A stretch of DNA of 64,000 nt, taken from Streptomyces spinosisporus. Its GTDB lineage: Bacteria; Actinomycetota; Actinomycetes; Streptomycetales; Streptomycetaceae. Below are positions 26,115-36,400 of this stretch, piece after piece; the stretch's first letter is position 1; each line of letters starts with the position of its first letter. The translations under genes and the position numbers were made by a program. The stretch lies in the NCBI RefSeq assembly GCF_022698145.1, contig NZ_JALDAX010000001.1:496001-560000 (forward strand), read 5' to 3'. The notes below the pieces were generated by a model, which worked only from the letters and a program-made list of their open reading frames with translations, was not told the DNA's origin and did no database searches.

Positions 26115-26686
26115 CCGTGCCGCGCCAGTCCCCGTCCTCGCAGGAGCCGCCCCGGCCGCCGGAGGACCGCCGTCACAAGATCCGCCGCCGGGCGCTCACC
26201 CTGCTCATCATCGTGCTGCTCATCGGCGTCCCGGCCGGCTACCTGGTGATCTCCGCCAACCAGAGCCGCAACAGCGGCAAGGACAAGGAGGCCAAGTACG
26301 CGGCGACCGGCCTGACCAAGGGCTGGCCGTCGAAGGTGCAGCGCCGCCTCTACCAGGTGCCCATGCCGCACCCCTCGGGCAAGGTCGCCTCCTACGAGAC
26401 CAACAACTGGAAGACCAGCCGGCTCTACGTCCAGTTCCAGACGCCGCTGGCCAACCTGGACGTCTTCCTCAACGACATGGGCGTCAAGCGGTCCGACCTC
26501 AAAAAGGGCAAGATCACCATCAGCGCCCGCGACCAGAAGATCACCGGCTGGGACTTCACCAGCCCGGGCCCCTGGTACGGCCTGGTCCACAAGCAGAAGG
26601 CCCCGAAGCCGACCCAGGACGTCATGGTGAGCTTCGGCAACAAGAACAACCCGTTCTTCTACGTCGTCTCCCGCACGGTTCCCTGA
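26111..26686 (+). CDS. Membrane-anchored partner of the ROK kinase
   Basis: A 191-residue protein with one membrane helix (LTLLIIVLLIGVPAGYLVI, about residues 30-48) after a basic, Pro-rich N-terminus, leaving about 140 residues outside. The outer part is Lys-rich with aromatic clusters (TSPGPWYGLVHK) and has no Cys. The ATGA overlap with the ROK gene shows translational coupling. I know this gene order from other Streptomyces but no function for the protein. Confidence 0.75.
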   Translation: MTVPRQSPSSQEPPRPPEDRRHKIRRRALTLLIIVLLIGVPAGYLVISANQSRNSGKDKEAKYAATGLTKGWPSKVQRRLYQVPMPHPSGKVASYETNNWKTSRLYVQFQTPLANLDVFLNDMGVKRSDLKKGKITISARDQKITGWDFTSPGPWYGLVHKQKAPKPTQDVMVSFGNKNNPFFYVVSRTVP

Positions 26687-26719
26687 CCAGGCACGCCCGG
26701 TCCCCGGCGCCGGAGCCGA

Positions 26720-26742
26720 TTGTCAGACCCCGCCCGTAGAGT
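26720..26742 (+). promoter_or_regulatory. PafBC/RecA-independent DNA-damage promoter (helicase operon)
   Basis: TTGTCAGAC (26720-26728), eight bases, then TAGAGT (26737-26742). This matches the mycobacterial RecA-NDp consensus tTGTCRgtg-N8-TAnnnT at all the defining positions. Expected transcription start is near 26749, about 60 bp before the helicase ATG. Confidence 0.7.
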
Positions 26743-26809
26743 CGAAGCCGTCTGATCCGAAGAGTCGAAGACGTTGGTTCCGGGGCACGGGCGGGAGGTG
26801 ACAGGTCGT

Positions 26810-29653
26810 ATGGGCGACACGGCTGCGGTGGCCGAGCGCGAGCAGGGGGCGGAGTCGTCCGTTCCGGTGCGGCTCGCGGCCGTCTTCCTGCCCGCCCCTG
26901 TGCCGAGGGAGGGCCGGATCGCCTTCTGGGACCCCGACGGCGACCCGCTGCCCACCGGGGACGGCGATCTCACTGAGCTCACCGATCTCACCGTCGTACG
27001 CCGGCACGGCTCGGGAGTACGACGCAGGACCGCTCCCGCGCTGTCCCTCCCCGTCGCCGGGGCCCTGCCCCTGCTCGTCCGCGCCCGGCGCGACCCGGCC
27101 GCCCACCCGGCCACCGCCTGCTGGGGAGCCGCGGCGCTGCACGCGCTCCGGCTCACCGCGCGGGGACGCCTGCTGCCCGGCCTGACGGCCACGGGCCACG
27201 ACGCCTGGCGGGCCGGGCCCCTGGACCCGGACGACATCGCGCACCTGCGCGCGGTCGCCGCCGCGCTGCCGTACGAGGGCCATGCGGTCCCGCTGCCCGG
27301 ACCGGGCCCGCTCCGGCTGCCCGAGCCGCAGGCCCTGATGCGCTCCTTCCTGGACGCGGTCGCGGACACCCTCCCGCGCACCCCCGCCGCCCCGCACGCC
27401 TCCGGCAGGCCCTTCGCCGACCGCCGCCCGCAGCATCTGCCCGCCGCCGCGGACTGGGCCGCCGAGGTCGCCGCCGGCATGGACGCGGGCGTGCGCATCT
27501 CGCTGCGCCTCGACCTGTCGGCCTACGAGCTGTTCGACCGGGACGAGCACGTGCGCACCGCGGGCGCCGCGATCGTCCAGGTGCACAGCCTCGCCGACCC
27601 CACCCTGGTCGCCGACGCGGCGGCCCTGTGGGCGGGCGAGGCGGACGCGGCGTTCGGACCACGCGCGCGCGTGGACGCGGCCCTCGCCGTGCGGCGCGCG
27701 GCCCGGATCTGGCCACCGCTCGACCGGCTCTCCGAGCAGGACGTGCCGGACGTCCTGGCGCTGTCCGACGAGGAGTTGGGCGACCTCCTCGGCGTGGCGG
27801 CGACCCGGCTCGCGGCAGCCGGCGTCGCCGTGCACTGGCCGCGCGACCTGGCCCAGGACCTGAGCGCGACCGCGGTGGTACGGCCCGCGCCGGGCTCCGC
27901 GACGGACGGCACGGGCTTCTTCGACAGCGAGGAACTGCTGCAGTTCCGCTGGCAGTTGGCGCTCGGCGGCGACCCGCTCAGCGACACCGAGATGGACGCC
28001 CTCGCGGAGGCCCACCGCCCGGTGGTGCGGCTGCGCGACCGCTGGGTGCTCGTCGACCCCGCCCTCGTCCGCAAGGCCCGCAAGCGCGAACTGGGCCTGC
28101 TGGACCCGGTGGACGCGCTCTCGGTCGCGCTCAGCGGCAGCGCGGACGTGGACGGCGAGGCGGTCGAGGCCGTCCCGGTCGGCGCCCTGGCCGCCCTGCG
28201 CGACCGGCTCACGGCGGGGATCCGTCCCGCCGAACCGCCGCCCGGCCTGCACGCCACCCTCCGCGACTACCAACTCCGTGGCCTGGCCTGGCTGGACCTC
28301 ATGACCGGCCTGGGCCTCGGCGGCTGCCTCGCCGACGACATGGGCCTCGGCAAGACGATCACGGTCATCGCGCTGCACCTGCGGCGCGCCCGCAGCGCGC
28401 CCACCCTGGTGGTCTGTCCGGCCTCCCTCCTCGGCAACTGGCAGCGGGAGATCGAGCGCTTCGCCCCCGGCGTCCCCGTCCGCCGCTTCCACGGCCCGGA
28501 CCGCAGCCTGGAGGACCTGGAGGGCGGCTTCGTCCTGACGACCTACGGCACCATGCGCACGACGGCACCGCGCCTCGCCGAGCAGCCCTGGGGCATGGTC
28601 GTCGCGGACGAGGCGCAGCACGTCAAGAACCCGTACTCCGCGACGGCGAAGGCCCTGCGCACGATCCCCTCACCGGCACGCGTCGCGCTCACCGGCACAC
28701 CCGTGGAGAACAACCTCTCCGAGCTGTGGGCCCTGCTCGACTGGACCACACCGGGACTCCTCGGCCCGCTGAAGTCCTTCCGCGCCCGGCACGCGCGTGC
28801 GGTGGAGAACGGCGAGGACGAGGAGGCCGTGCAGCGGCTGGCCCGGCTGGTGCGCCCCTTTCTGCTGCGCCGCAAGAAGTCCGACCCCGGCATCGTGCCC
28901 GAGCTGCCGCCCAAGACCGAGACGGACCACCCCGTGCCGCTCACCCGTGAACAGGCGGCTCTGTACGAGGCGGTGGTGCGGGAGTCGCTGCAGACCATCG
29001 AGACCTCGCAGGGCATCGCACGCCGCGGCCTGGTGCTCAAGCTGCTCGGCGCGCTGAAGCAGATCTGCGACCACCCCGCGCTGTATCTGAAGGAGGAGGC
29101 CGCGGCCGACGGCCGCCTGCTCGCCCGCTCCGGCAAACTCGCGCTCCTGGACGAGCTGTTGGACACCCTCCTCGCGGAGGACGGCTCGGCCCTGGTCTTC
29201 ACGCAGTACGTGGGCATGGCGCGGCTGATCACCGCGCATCTCGCCTCCCGGGCCGTCCCGGTCGACCTGCTGCACGGTGGCACGCCGGTGCCCGAGCGCG
29301 AGCGCATGGTGGACCGCTTCCAGGCCGGCGCGACACCCGTGCTGGTGCTGTCGCTGAAGGCGGCCGGCACCGGCCTGAACCTCACCCGCGCGGGACACGT
29401 CATCCACTTCGACCGCTGGTGGAACCCCGCCGTCGAGGAACAGGCCACCGACCGCGCCTACCGCATCGGCCAGACCCAGCCCGTCCAGGTCCACCGCCTC
29501 ATCACCGAGGGCACGGTCGAGGACCGCATCGCCGAGATGCTCGCGTCCAAGCGCGCCCTGGCCGACGCCATCCTCGGCTCCGGCGAATCGGCCCTCACAG
29601 ACCTGACCGACCGCGAGCTGACCGACCTGGTCACCCTCAGGAGGACAACATGA
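26810..29653 (+). CDS. SNF2-family DEAD/H ATPase
   Basis: A 947-residue SWI2/SNF2 translocase. The bacterial N-terminal region (about residues 1-480) precedes the motor. Motor motifs: LRDYQLRGLAWL, DDMGLGKTITV (Walker A), VVADEAQHVKNP (DEAQ box), ALTGTPVENNLSELW, then lobe two with ALVFTQYVGMARLI, LLHGG, SLKAAGTGLNLT and ATDRAYRIGQTQPVQVH. Such ATPases remodel protein-DNA complexes rather than unwind DNA. It is coupled by ATGA to the SWIM zinc-finger gene, and the promoter looks DNA-damage inducible, so a repair or transcription-recovery role is likely. Confidence 0.93.
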   Translation: MGDTAAVAEREQGAESSVPVRLAAVFLPAPVPREGRIAFWDPDGDPLPTGDGDLTELTDLTVVRRHGSGVRRRTAPALSLPVAGALPLLVRARRDPAAHPATACWGAAALHALRLTARGRLLPGLTATGHDAWRAGPLDPDDIAHLRAVAAALPYEGHAVPLPGPGPLRLPEPQALMRSFLDAVADTLPRTPAAPHASGRPFADRRPQHLPAAADWAAEVAAGMDAGVRISLRLDLSAYELFDRDEHVRTAGAAIVQVHSLADPTLVADAAALWAGEADAAFGPRARVDAALAVRRAARIWPPLDRLSEQDVPDVLALSDEELGDLLGVAATRLAAAGVAVHWPRDLAQDLSATAVVRPAPGSATDGTGFFDSEELLQFRWQLALGGDPLSDTEMDALAEAHRPVVRLRDRWVLVDPALVRKARKRELGLLDPVDALSVALSGSADVDGEAVEAVPVGALAALRDRLTAGIRPAEPPPGLHATLRDYQLRGLAWLDLMTGLGLGGCLADDMGLGKTITVIALHLRRARSAPTLVVCPASLLGNWQREIERFAPGVPVRRFHGPDRSLEDLEGGFVLTTYGTMRTTAPRLAEQPWGMVVADEAQHVKNPYSATAKALRTIPSPARVALTGTPVENNLSELWALLDWTTPGLLGPLKSFRARHARAVENGEDEEAVQRLARLVRPFLLRRKKSDPGIVPELPPKTETDHPVPLTREQAALYEAVVRESLQTIETSQGIARRGLVLKLLGALKQICDHPALYLKEEAAADGRLLARSGKLALLDELLDTLLAEDGSALVFTQYVGMARLITAHLASRAVPVDLLHGGTPVPERERMVDRFQAGATPVLVLSLKAAGTGLNLTRAGHVIHFDRWWNPAVEEQATDRAYRIGQTQPVQVHRLITEGTVEDRIAEMLASKRALADAILGSGESALTDLTDRELTDLVTLRRTT

Positions 29654-32181
29654 CCCCGGGCCCGGCCGACGAGGCCCGCAGGGCGCTGAGGGAGGCGCGG
29701 GAGGGGGAGAGGGGGGTCGGGCGGGAGAAGGCTGTTGGGCGGGAGGGGGCTGCCGGGCGCGAGGGGGTTGCGGGGCGGGTAGAGGCCGTCGAGCGGGAGG
29801 GGGTTGCTGGGCGCGAAGGGACCGCGGGGAAGGAGACGGCTGAGGGGCGGGAGAAGGCTGCCCAGAGTGAGGAGGCCGCAGGGGGCGATGAGGCCGCCGG
29901 ACGGGAGGGAGTTGTAGGTCGCGGGGCCGTAGTACGCGATGCCGCCGAGCAGGACCTGGTCTCCGACGCGACGGCGACTCCCGCCGCACCGGCACCGGCA
30001 GACGCAGCCGCCCCCGCATCCGCGCCTGACGAGCCCGAGGTGTCCGAGTCCCCCGCGCCGCGGCCCGGTGACGCCGCCCGGGCGGCGCTACGCCGGGCGG
30101 TCTCGGCCAGAACGTCCACGCAGCCGACCGCGGCACCCGAGCCGGCGCGCGAAGCGCCCGCTCCGGAGGCGGCGCCCGAGGACCGGGAGGGCGACCGCGC
30201 GGGTGCACGGCCCGGGGATGTTGCGCGGGAGGCACTGCGGGCCGCGCGAGCGCGCAGGGCCCGGGCGGAAGCCGAACAGCGGCCTCGGCGCACCGCGTCC
30301 GCCCGGCCTCGCGGCGACGCCCCGCGTCGTACGACCGGCGTCCAGGCGCGTGACTTGCGGGAGTTGTCGGCCGACCTGTTCCGTATGCCCTCCTCGGCGG
30401 ACGAGCCGACGCAGGTCCACGCCAGCGACGAAACGCCCCGGGCGGTCAGCAGCCGGGCTCCCCGGACCTCCACCCCGGACGAGGCCGTCCCGGAGCGAGC
30501 GGCCGGGTCTTTGCACCATCCGGCCGGTGAGGCCTACTCCTCGGCACAAGCGCCCCACCTCTCGGCCGGACACGCCCACGACCCGGTCGAAGGGATCCGG
30601 CCCTCCGCCGGTGAGGCCCACCCGCCGGCCGAAGGCATCCAGCCCCCGGCCGGAGAGGCCCACCCCTCGGCACAACCGCCCCACCTCCCGGCCGGACACG
30701 CCCACCACCCGGCCGAAGCGACCCAACCCCCGGCCCAAGCGACCCAACCCCCGGTCGGCAAGCCCCACCCAACCGGAAAGCCCCGCCCCCCTGCCGAAGC
30801 CCCCCACGAGCCCGGCGCGAGCGTGTCTCACCGCCCCCGTTCCATGGCCGCTCCCGGCCGTGACGGCGAACTGCGGCGCACCTTCCCGGCGTTCCCGTCC
30901 CACGCCGCCGCATCCGCCTCCGCCTCCGCAGATACCTCCGCCTCCGCAGATACCTCCGCCTCCGCAGATACCTCCGCCCCCGCCTCCGACAACCGCTTCG
31001 CGGCCACCTGGTGGGGCAATGCCTGGATGACGGCGTTGGAGGAGGGGGCGTTGGATGCCAAGCGGCTGGCTCGGGGCCGGAGTTATGCCGAGCAGGGCAA
31101 CGTCGACGCCATCACGGTGACACCGGGACTCGTCCTCGCCTATGTGCAGGGCAGCCGCCCGCGGCCGTACCGCGTGCAGGTGCGGCTGCGCACCCTGGGC
31201 GACGCCGACTGGACGCGGTTCCTGGAGGCCGCCGCCGAGCGGACGGGGCACATCGCCGCGCTGCTCGACAAGGAGCTGCCCCAGTCCCTGGCCGACTGCG
31301 GAGTGCCGCTGCTGCCCGGACCGCGCGATCTCGACCCGCACTGCAGCTGCCCCGACCGCGGCCACCCCTGCAAGCACGCGGCCGCGCTCTGCTACCAGAC
31401 GGCCCGTCTGCTCGACGCCGACCCCTTCGTGCTGCTCCTGCTGCGGGGCCGCGGCGAGCGGGAACTGCTGGACGCCCTGTCCCGTATGAGCGCGGCCCGG
31501 GCAGCGCGCGCGGTCCGTGAGCAGGAGCCGGCGCCGCTCCCGGGCGTACGGGCCACGGACGTCCTCGCGCCCCGCCAACTGCCACCCCTGCCACCGCCGT
31601 TGCCCGTGCCGCCACACCCCGAACAACCCCCCGTCTATCCCGCGGCTCCGGGCGGCCCCGACCCCTTCGCGCTGGACCAGTTGGCGACCGACGCCGCGGC
31701 CCGGGCCCACGCCCTGCTCGGCACCGGCCGCGACCCGGTGGGCGAACTCACGCTGTGGCAGGACGCGGTCCGGCTCGCGGCGGCCCGCCCCGGCTCCGGC
31801 CTCACCGCCGGCTCCCGTGCGCTCTACGCCTCGCTCGCCTCCTCCGCCGACCGCACCCCCGCCGAGCTGGCCCGCGCGGTCGCCGCCTGGCGGCAGGGCG
31901 GACTCGAGGGGCTCGCCGTGCTGGAGGAGCCCTGGGACCCGCCGGCCGGACGCTTCGACCGTGCCCGCCCCCTGCTCCTCGCCGCCGACCTGCCGGCCTT
32001 CCGCCCCTGGCGCAACCACCTCACCCACCCCCGCGGCCATGTCCAACTCCGCCTGGGCCGCGACGGGTTGTGGTACGCGTACGAGTCGGAGCCCGGCCAC
32101 GACGACTGGTGGCCCCGCGGCACCCCCGACCTCGACCCGGTGGGCGCGCTGACCGGACTGGGCGCGTCACCGGAAGGCTGA
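29650..32181 (+). CDS. SWIM zinc-finger protein with long disordered N-terminus
   Basis: An 843-residue partner of the SNF2 ATPase. The first about 440 residues are low-complexity: Gly-Arg-Glu repeats (residues 20-85), Ala/Pro/Arg-rich stretches, PAGEAHP/PAGHAHHP repeats, and three SADTSA units (30919-30972). The conserved part starts near RFAATWWGNAWM and contains the SWIM finger CSCPDRGHPCKHAAAL (C-x-C...C-x-H, about residues 562-577). SWIM domains bind zinc and DNA or protein, and the SNF2-SWIM pairing is widespread. ATG overlaps the upstream stop, so the two are made together. Confidence 0.9.
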   Translation: MTPGPADEARRALREAREGERGVGREKAVGREGAAGREGVAGRVEAVEREGVAGREGTAGKETAEGREKAAQSEEAAGGDEAAGREGVVGRGAVVRDAAEQDLVSDATATPAAPAPADAAAPASAPDEPEVSESPAPRPGDAARAALRRAVSARTSTQPTAAPEPAREAPAPEAAPEDREGDRAGARPGDVAREALRAARARRARAEAEQRPRRTASARPRGDAPRRTTGVQARDLRELSADLFRMPSSADEPTQVHASDETPRAVSSRAPRTSTPDEAVPERAAGSLHHPAGEAYSSAQAPHLSAGHAHDPVEGIRPSAGEAHPPAEGIQPPAGEAHPSAQPPHLPAGHAHHPAEATQPPAQATQPPVGKPHPTGKPRPPAEAPHEPGASVSHRPRSMAAPGRDGELRRTFPAFPSHAAASASASADTSASADTSASADTSAPASDNRFAATWWGNAWMTALEEGALDAKRLARGRSYAEQGNVDAITVTPGLVLAYVQGSRPRPYRVQVRLRTLGDADWTRFLEAAAERTGHIAALLDKELPQSLADCGVPLLPGPRDLDPHCSCPDRGHPCKHAAALCYQTARLLDADPFVLLLLRGRGERELLDALSRMSAARAARAVREQEPAPLPGVRATDVLAPRQLPPLPPPLPVPPHPEQPPVYPAAPGGPDPFALDQLATDAAARAHALLGTGRDPVGELTLWQDAVRLAAARPGSGLTAGSRALYASLASSADRTPAELARAVAAWRQGGLEGLAVLEEPWDPPAGRFDRARPLLLAADLPAFRPWRNHLTHPRGHVQLRLGRDGLWYAYESEPGHDDWWPRGTPDLDPVGALTGLGASPEG
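30919..30972 (+). repeat. 3 x 18-bp perfect tandem repeat
   Basis: Three identical copies of TCCGCCTCCGCAGATACC in frame, encoding SASADT, just before the conserved SWIM-protein core. Perfect identity points to recent expansion or ongoing slippage. Confidence 0.95.
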
Positions 32182-32301
32182 CGGGGTCTCACTTTGCGCG
32201 GCACGTCCGTCACCCACTGTGGCGCGGGCCACCATGTGTGCCACACTGCCGCGAGGTCGATGCACCACACAGGAACCGGCTGAGAGCGATCGGAGAGAAG
32301 C

Positions 32302-33294
32302 ATGGCTACGGGGGGATGGGGGCCGGGAACCGGCCCGGGCCAGCCCGGCGGGAACGGGCCGGGAGGACAGGGCGGTTGGGGCGCTCCGTACGGACCACCG
32401 CAGGGCGGCCCCTACGGCCCACCGCAACCGCAACCGGGCCCGTACCCGAACCAGCCGCCGTATCCGCACCCGAACCAGCCCCCGTACCCGCAGCCATACC
32501 CCTACGGCCCACAGCCCACGAGACCCGCCGCCCGGCGCCGCGGCGGCTGCCTGTCGTTCGGGCTCATCGGCGCGCTCCTGCGCTCCGCGCACCGCGTGGC
32601 CACCAGGCTCTTCGCGAACGAGGGCGACAACCGGATCGTGGACCGCACCGTGGACCGAGTCCAGATGGCCCGCACGGTGCTCGGTGCGCTCGCCACCGTA
32701 GGACTGATCCTCGCCTACAACGTGGACCCGAACCGCTGGCAGGACGCGGCGGAGAGCAGCGCCGCCCAACTCCTCATCGCCCCGTTCGTGTTGATCGTCG
32801 CCGCGCCCCTGGTCATCGTGGGCTTCATCTACTACGCGCCCCCGCACCTGCGGCCGCACCTGCGCTCCCGGCTGCGCGCGCCGCTCAAGGCGGTCGGCTG
32901 GTACGTGCTGACCCTGGTCGTGGTCTGGGGCATCCTCGTGGTGACGGCCCTGACCGTCAACGCCGACGACGGCAAGGACTGGTGGGAGTACGTCCTGGCC
33001 GTCGCCTCCCTGGCCGTGATCGTGTGGGGCTTCCCCTTCTGGTTCATGGCGTCGCTGTACTCGGCCCGCAGCGCCTTCAACAGCGCCCAGGTCCACCCGA
33101 TGCTGCCGCCCGTCCTCACCATGACCCTGGTGTGGGTGTTCGCGGCTCTGAACGTGATCGGTGACGGCGCGCCGCCCGGTTCCGCCGTCGTCCAGTTCTG
33201 CTCCACGCTCGGCGGCCCCCTGTCGGTGACCGCGGTCTCCCTGTGGGAGCTCCGCCGCATGAGAACCCGCTTCGGCGTCACCCTCCGCGGCTGA
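32302..33294 (+). CDS. Multi-pass membrane protein with Pro/Gly/Tyr-rich N-terminus
   Basis: A 330-residue protein. Residues 1-70 are Gly/Pro/Tyr/Gln-rich (YGPPQPQPGPYPNQPPYP), a disordered cytoplasmic tail common in actinomycete membrane proteins. About five helices follow: near TVLGALATVGLILAY, LLIAPFVLIVAAPLVIVGFIYY, YVLTLVVVWGILVVTAL, VLAVASLAVIVWGF and MTLVWVFAALNVIG. No enzymatic motif is visible. A GTGGC-GCGG-GCCAC inverted repeat at 32219-32232 sits in its upstream region. Function unknown. Confidence 0.7.
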   Translation: MATGGWGPGTGPGQPGGNGPGGQGGWGAPYGPPQGGPYGPPQPQPGPYPNQPPYPHPNQPPYPQPYPYGPQPTRPAARRRGGCLSFGLIGALLRSAHRVATRLFANEGDNRIVDRTVDRVQMARTVLGALATVGLILAYNVDPNRWQDAAESSAAQLLIAPFVLIVAAPLVIVGFIYYAPPHLRPHLRSRLRAPLKAVGWYVLTLVVVWGILVVTALTVNADDGKDWWEYVLAVASLAVIVWGFPFWFMASLYSARSAFNSAQVHPMLPPVLTMTLVWVFAALNVIGDGAPPGSAVVQFCSTLGGPLSVTAVSLWELRRMRTRFGVTLRG

Positions 33295-33437
33295 CCCGGC
33301 GCCGGGACGTGCTCGACGGCCCTGCTGTGTTCGTTGGTACTCAAGTGCCCAGCAATTGACGGGTAGTTGGGTGGGGCGAAGAATCAGGTGGTGCGCCAGG
33401 GTTGGCGTGTACTCGTCGAGCGGCCTGGGGGTGCGGC

Positions 33438-36400
33438 GTGGGCAGGCGGGAATCGCCGATTCCGAACGGTCCCTTGCACGACTTCGCCCAGGGGCTGCGT
33501 GATCTGCGCGCCGCGGCCGGTTCGCCGCCGTACCGCGAGCTGTCACGGCGGGCCCGGTACTCGCACTCGGCGCTGTCGGACGCGGCCGCCGGGCACCGGC
33601 TCCCCACCCTCGATGTGACGCTGGCTCTGGTGGCCGCCTGCGGCGGCGACGTGGACGCCTGGCGGGTGCGATGGGAAGAACTGGACGCGCAGTTGCGGGC
33701 CACTCATCCGGAACTGCTCCCGGGACAGGGCGAATCCGAGGACGACGCGGCCGGGTCCCCGCCGCGGGTGCAGGGCGCGGAGCCCCTGGCGAGTCGGCAG
33801 GCCCCGGCCGGGTGGGACGCATCGTCGGCCGAGGCACGCGCGGTGATACGGCGGCTGACCGAGGCGGGGGAGTACGGGAGGGCGACCGTGGCGGCCGAGA
33901 TGTGTGAGGGCGACGCCGTCCGCGTGTACGGCGTCGAGAGCGCCGAGGCGGCGGGTTGGGCCGAGATCCGCGCCGACGTCGCTCGCGCGGCCGGAGAAAT
34001 GGGCACGGCGACCCGTTGGTGGCTGACCGCGGCAAAACGGCGCACGGCCCGGGGAGTGCCGGACACTTCAGGAGCGGTGGCGGCGGCACGCAGCGCCCAC
34101 TGGTGCTGGGAGCGGGTGACCGATCCCGTCGAGGCCCGTCTGCTCGGCGCGGACCTTGTCGTCCTGCTGAGCCGGTTACCCGGTCTCGACCCACGCCAGT
34201 TACCGGCCGCCCGGTCCCGCCTCAACTCCCTTGCGAACACGCCCGATCCAGGGGCAGGGGCCTCGGGCACACCTCCGCACCCGCCCACCCCGGATCCGTC
34301 AGCCACCGCTTCACGGACGACTGCTCGGGGTTCCGCCGCTCCGGCCTCGCCGTCGGATGGCGGCGGCCCCACTCCCGCCGCCCCGGTCCCGGCGACCGAC
34401 GCCGCCTCAACTCCCGCGCCCGCCACACCATCCGTCCCGACTCCGCCCGGCGCCCCGGCCACATCCCCCGCCCACGCATCGCCGTCCCCTCTGCGCCCCA
34501 TCCCGGAGCCGTCCCTTCCGTCCCCGAACCCGGAGTCGTCCCCACCGCACTCGAACCCGAAGACGTCCCTTCCGCACTCGAACCCGGAGTCGTCCCCACC
34601 GCACCCGAACCCGGAGTCGTCCCCACCGCACTCGAACCCGAAGACGTCCCTTCCGCACCCGAGCCCGAAGACGTCCCTTCCGCCTCCGAACCCGGAGCCG
34701 TCCCTTCCGCACCCGAACCCCGAGCCACTCCCGTCCCCCGCCCCCACGGCCGTGGACCCCCCGGTCGTCGAGCCGCTGCGGAAAGCGGACCCGGAACGTG
34801 TCGGGGCGTTCCGCCTGTTGGGGCGGCTCGGGGCAGGGGCGATGGGGGAGGTGTTTCTCGGGGCGTCGGCGAGTGGGCGGCCGGTGGCGGTGAAGGTGGT
34901 GCGGGCGGACTTCGCCCAGGACGCGGCCTTCCGGCGCAGGTTCGCCGCCGAGGTCGCCACCGCGCGCCGCGTGCAGGGCCCGTACACACCGGCCGTGGTC
35001 GACGCGGACGCCGACGCCGAGCGCCCCTGGCTCGCCACCACCTACATCTCCGGCCCGTCCCTCGCCGAGGTGATCCGCACGAGCGGGCCGCTCCAGCCCG
35101 GCGTCGTGCGGGCGCTCGCCGCCGGCATCGCGGAGGCGCTCGCCGCGATCCACGGTGCGGGCGTGCTGCACCGCGACCTCAAGCCGTCGAACGTCCTGCT
35201 CGACCGCGACGGCCCCAAGGTGATCGACTTCGGTGTCGCCCGCGCCGCCGACGGCACCCGGCTGACCGAGACCGGAGTCGCGGTGGGCACCGTCCCGTTC
35301 ATGTCACCGGAGCAGATCGACGGCCGCCCGCTCGGCCCGCCGTCCGACGTCTTCTCACTCGGCGGCCTGCTGACCTACGCGGCGACGGGACTGACCCCGT
35401 TCGGCGAGGGCAACCCCGGTGAGGTCGCGGGCCGGATCATCCAGGGGGCGCCCGACGCACGGGCACTCGACGTCCACGACGGTGCGCTGCGTGAGCTGAT
35501 CACGCGCTGCCTCGACAAGGACCCCGGGCGGCGTCCGACGCCCCGGCAGATCATCGAGTCGTCCGGCAACGGCCGTCCGCACGGCAACTGGCTGCCGGCC
35601 CCGCTCGCCGCCAGGATCGCCCGGCGCGAGCATCGTGTGGCCGACGTTCTGAAGGGCGTCGCGCGCCGTGGGCGAACCCGGCGCTCGCTCAAGCTCGTTG
35701 TGCCGCTGGCCGCCGCCCTGGTCCTCGCCGTCGTGCTCGCCCTCACCCTCCATCGCGGCGATGCCACGCCCCGTGCCTCGGCGTCGTACGGCTACGAGAC
35801 GGTCTTCCGGAACCGGCCGGTGGCGCTGCGGGACGACGAGCACGAGATCGACCTGATGAGCGGTGACGTGGTGACGGGGAGCCGGTACTGGACGCTCTCC
35901 ACCGACGCGGGCGGCGACAGCAAGGGCGGGTTCTCGCTCCAGGACGCCACCGACGCGTACGTCGCCGGTTCGGGACGCATCACCCCCGCCCAGTGCGCCG
36001 CCGATGTCGCCCGGCATCCGGTGGAGGACGAGGTGCACTGGCCGCAGGTGCCCGCGGGAAGCTGGTTCTGCCTGCGCTGGTGGCTGACCGGGGACATCGC
36101 CGTACTCCGCGTCTCCAGTACCGACACGGGCAGTTGGGGTGCCGACCTCAGCCTCGACTACTACCGGCACAGCCCGCCCCTGTCCACGCCCGGCAGCGTG
36201 CCCGGACCCGTCGGCGCGGGCTACCGCCGGCTCTACGCCCCCCGGCCCCTCACCCTGCCCGGGGCCGACAGCCTGATCGACCTGGGCCGCGGTCGCGTCG
36301 CGTCGAAGGGGACGTGGGTGCTGTCCACGGACGCGGGCGGCGACAGCAAGGGCGCGTACGACCTCCAGGACTCCAGCGACGCCTACATCTCCGGGCAGTC

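Noticed and set aside
26810..32181. SNF2 helicase plus partner as a phage-defence system
   Set aside because: No methylase, nuclease or other DISARM, Dnd or BREX component is near, and the promoter looks damage-inducible.
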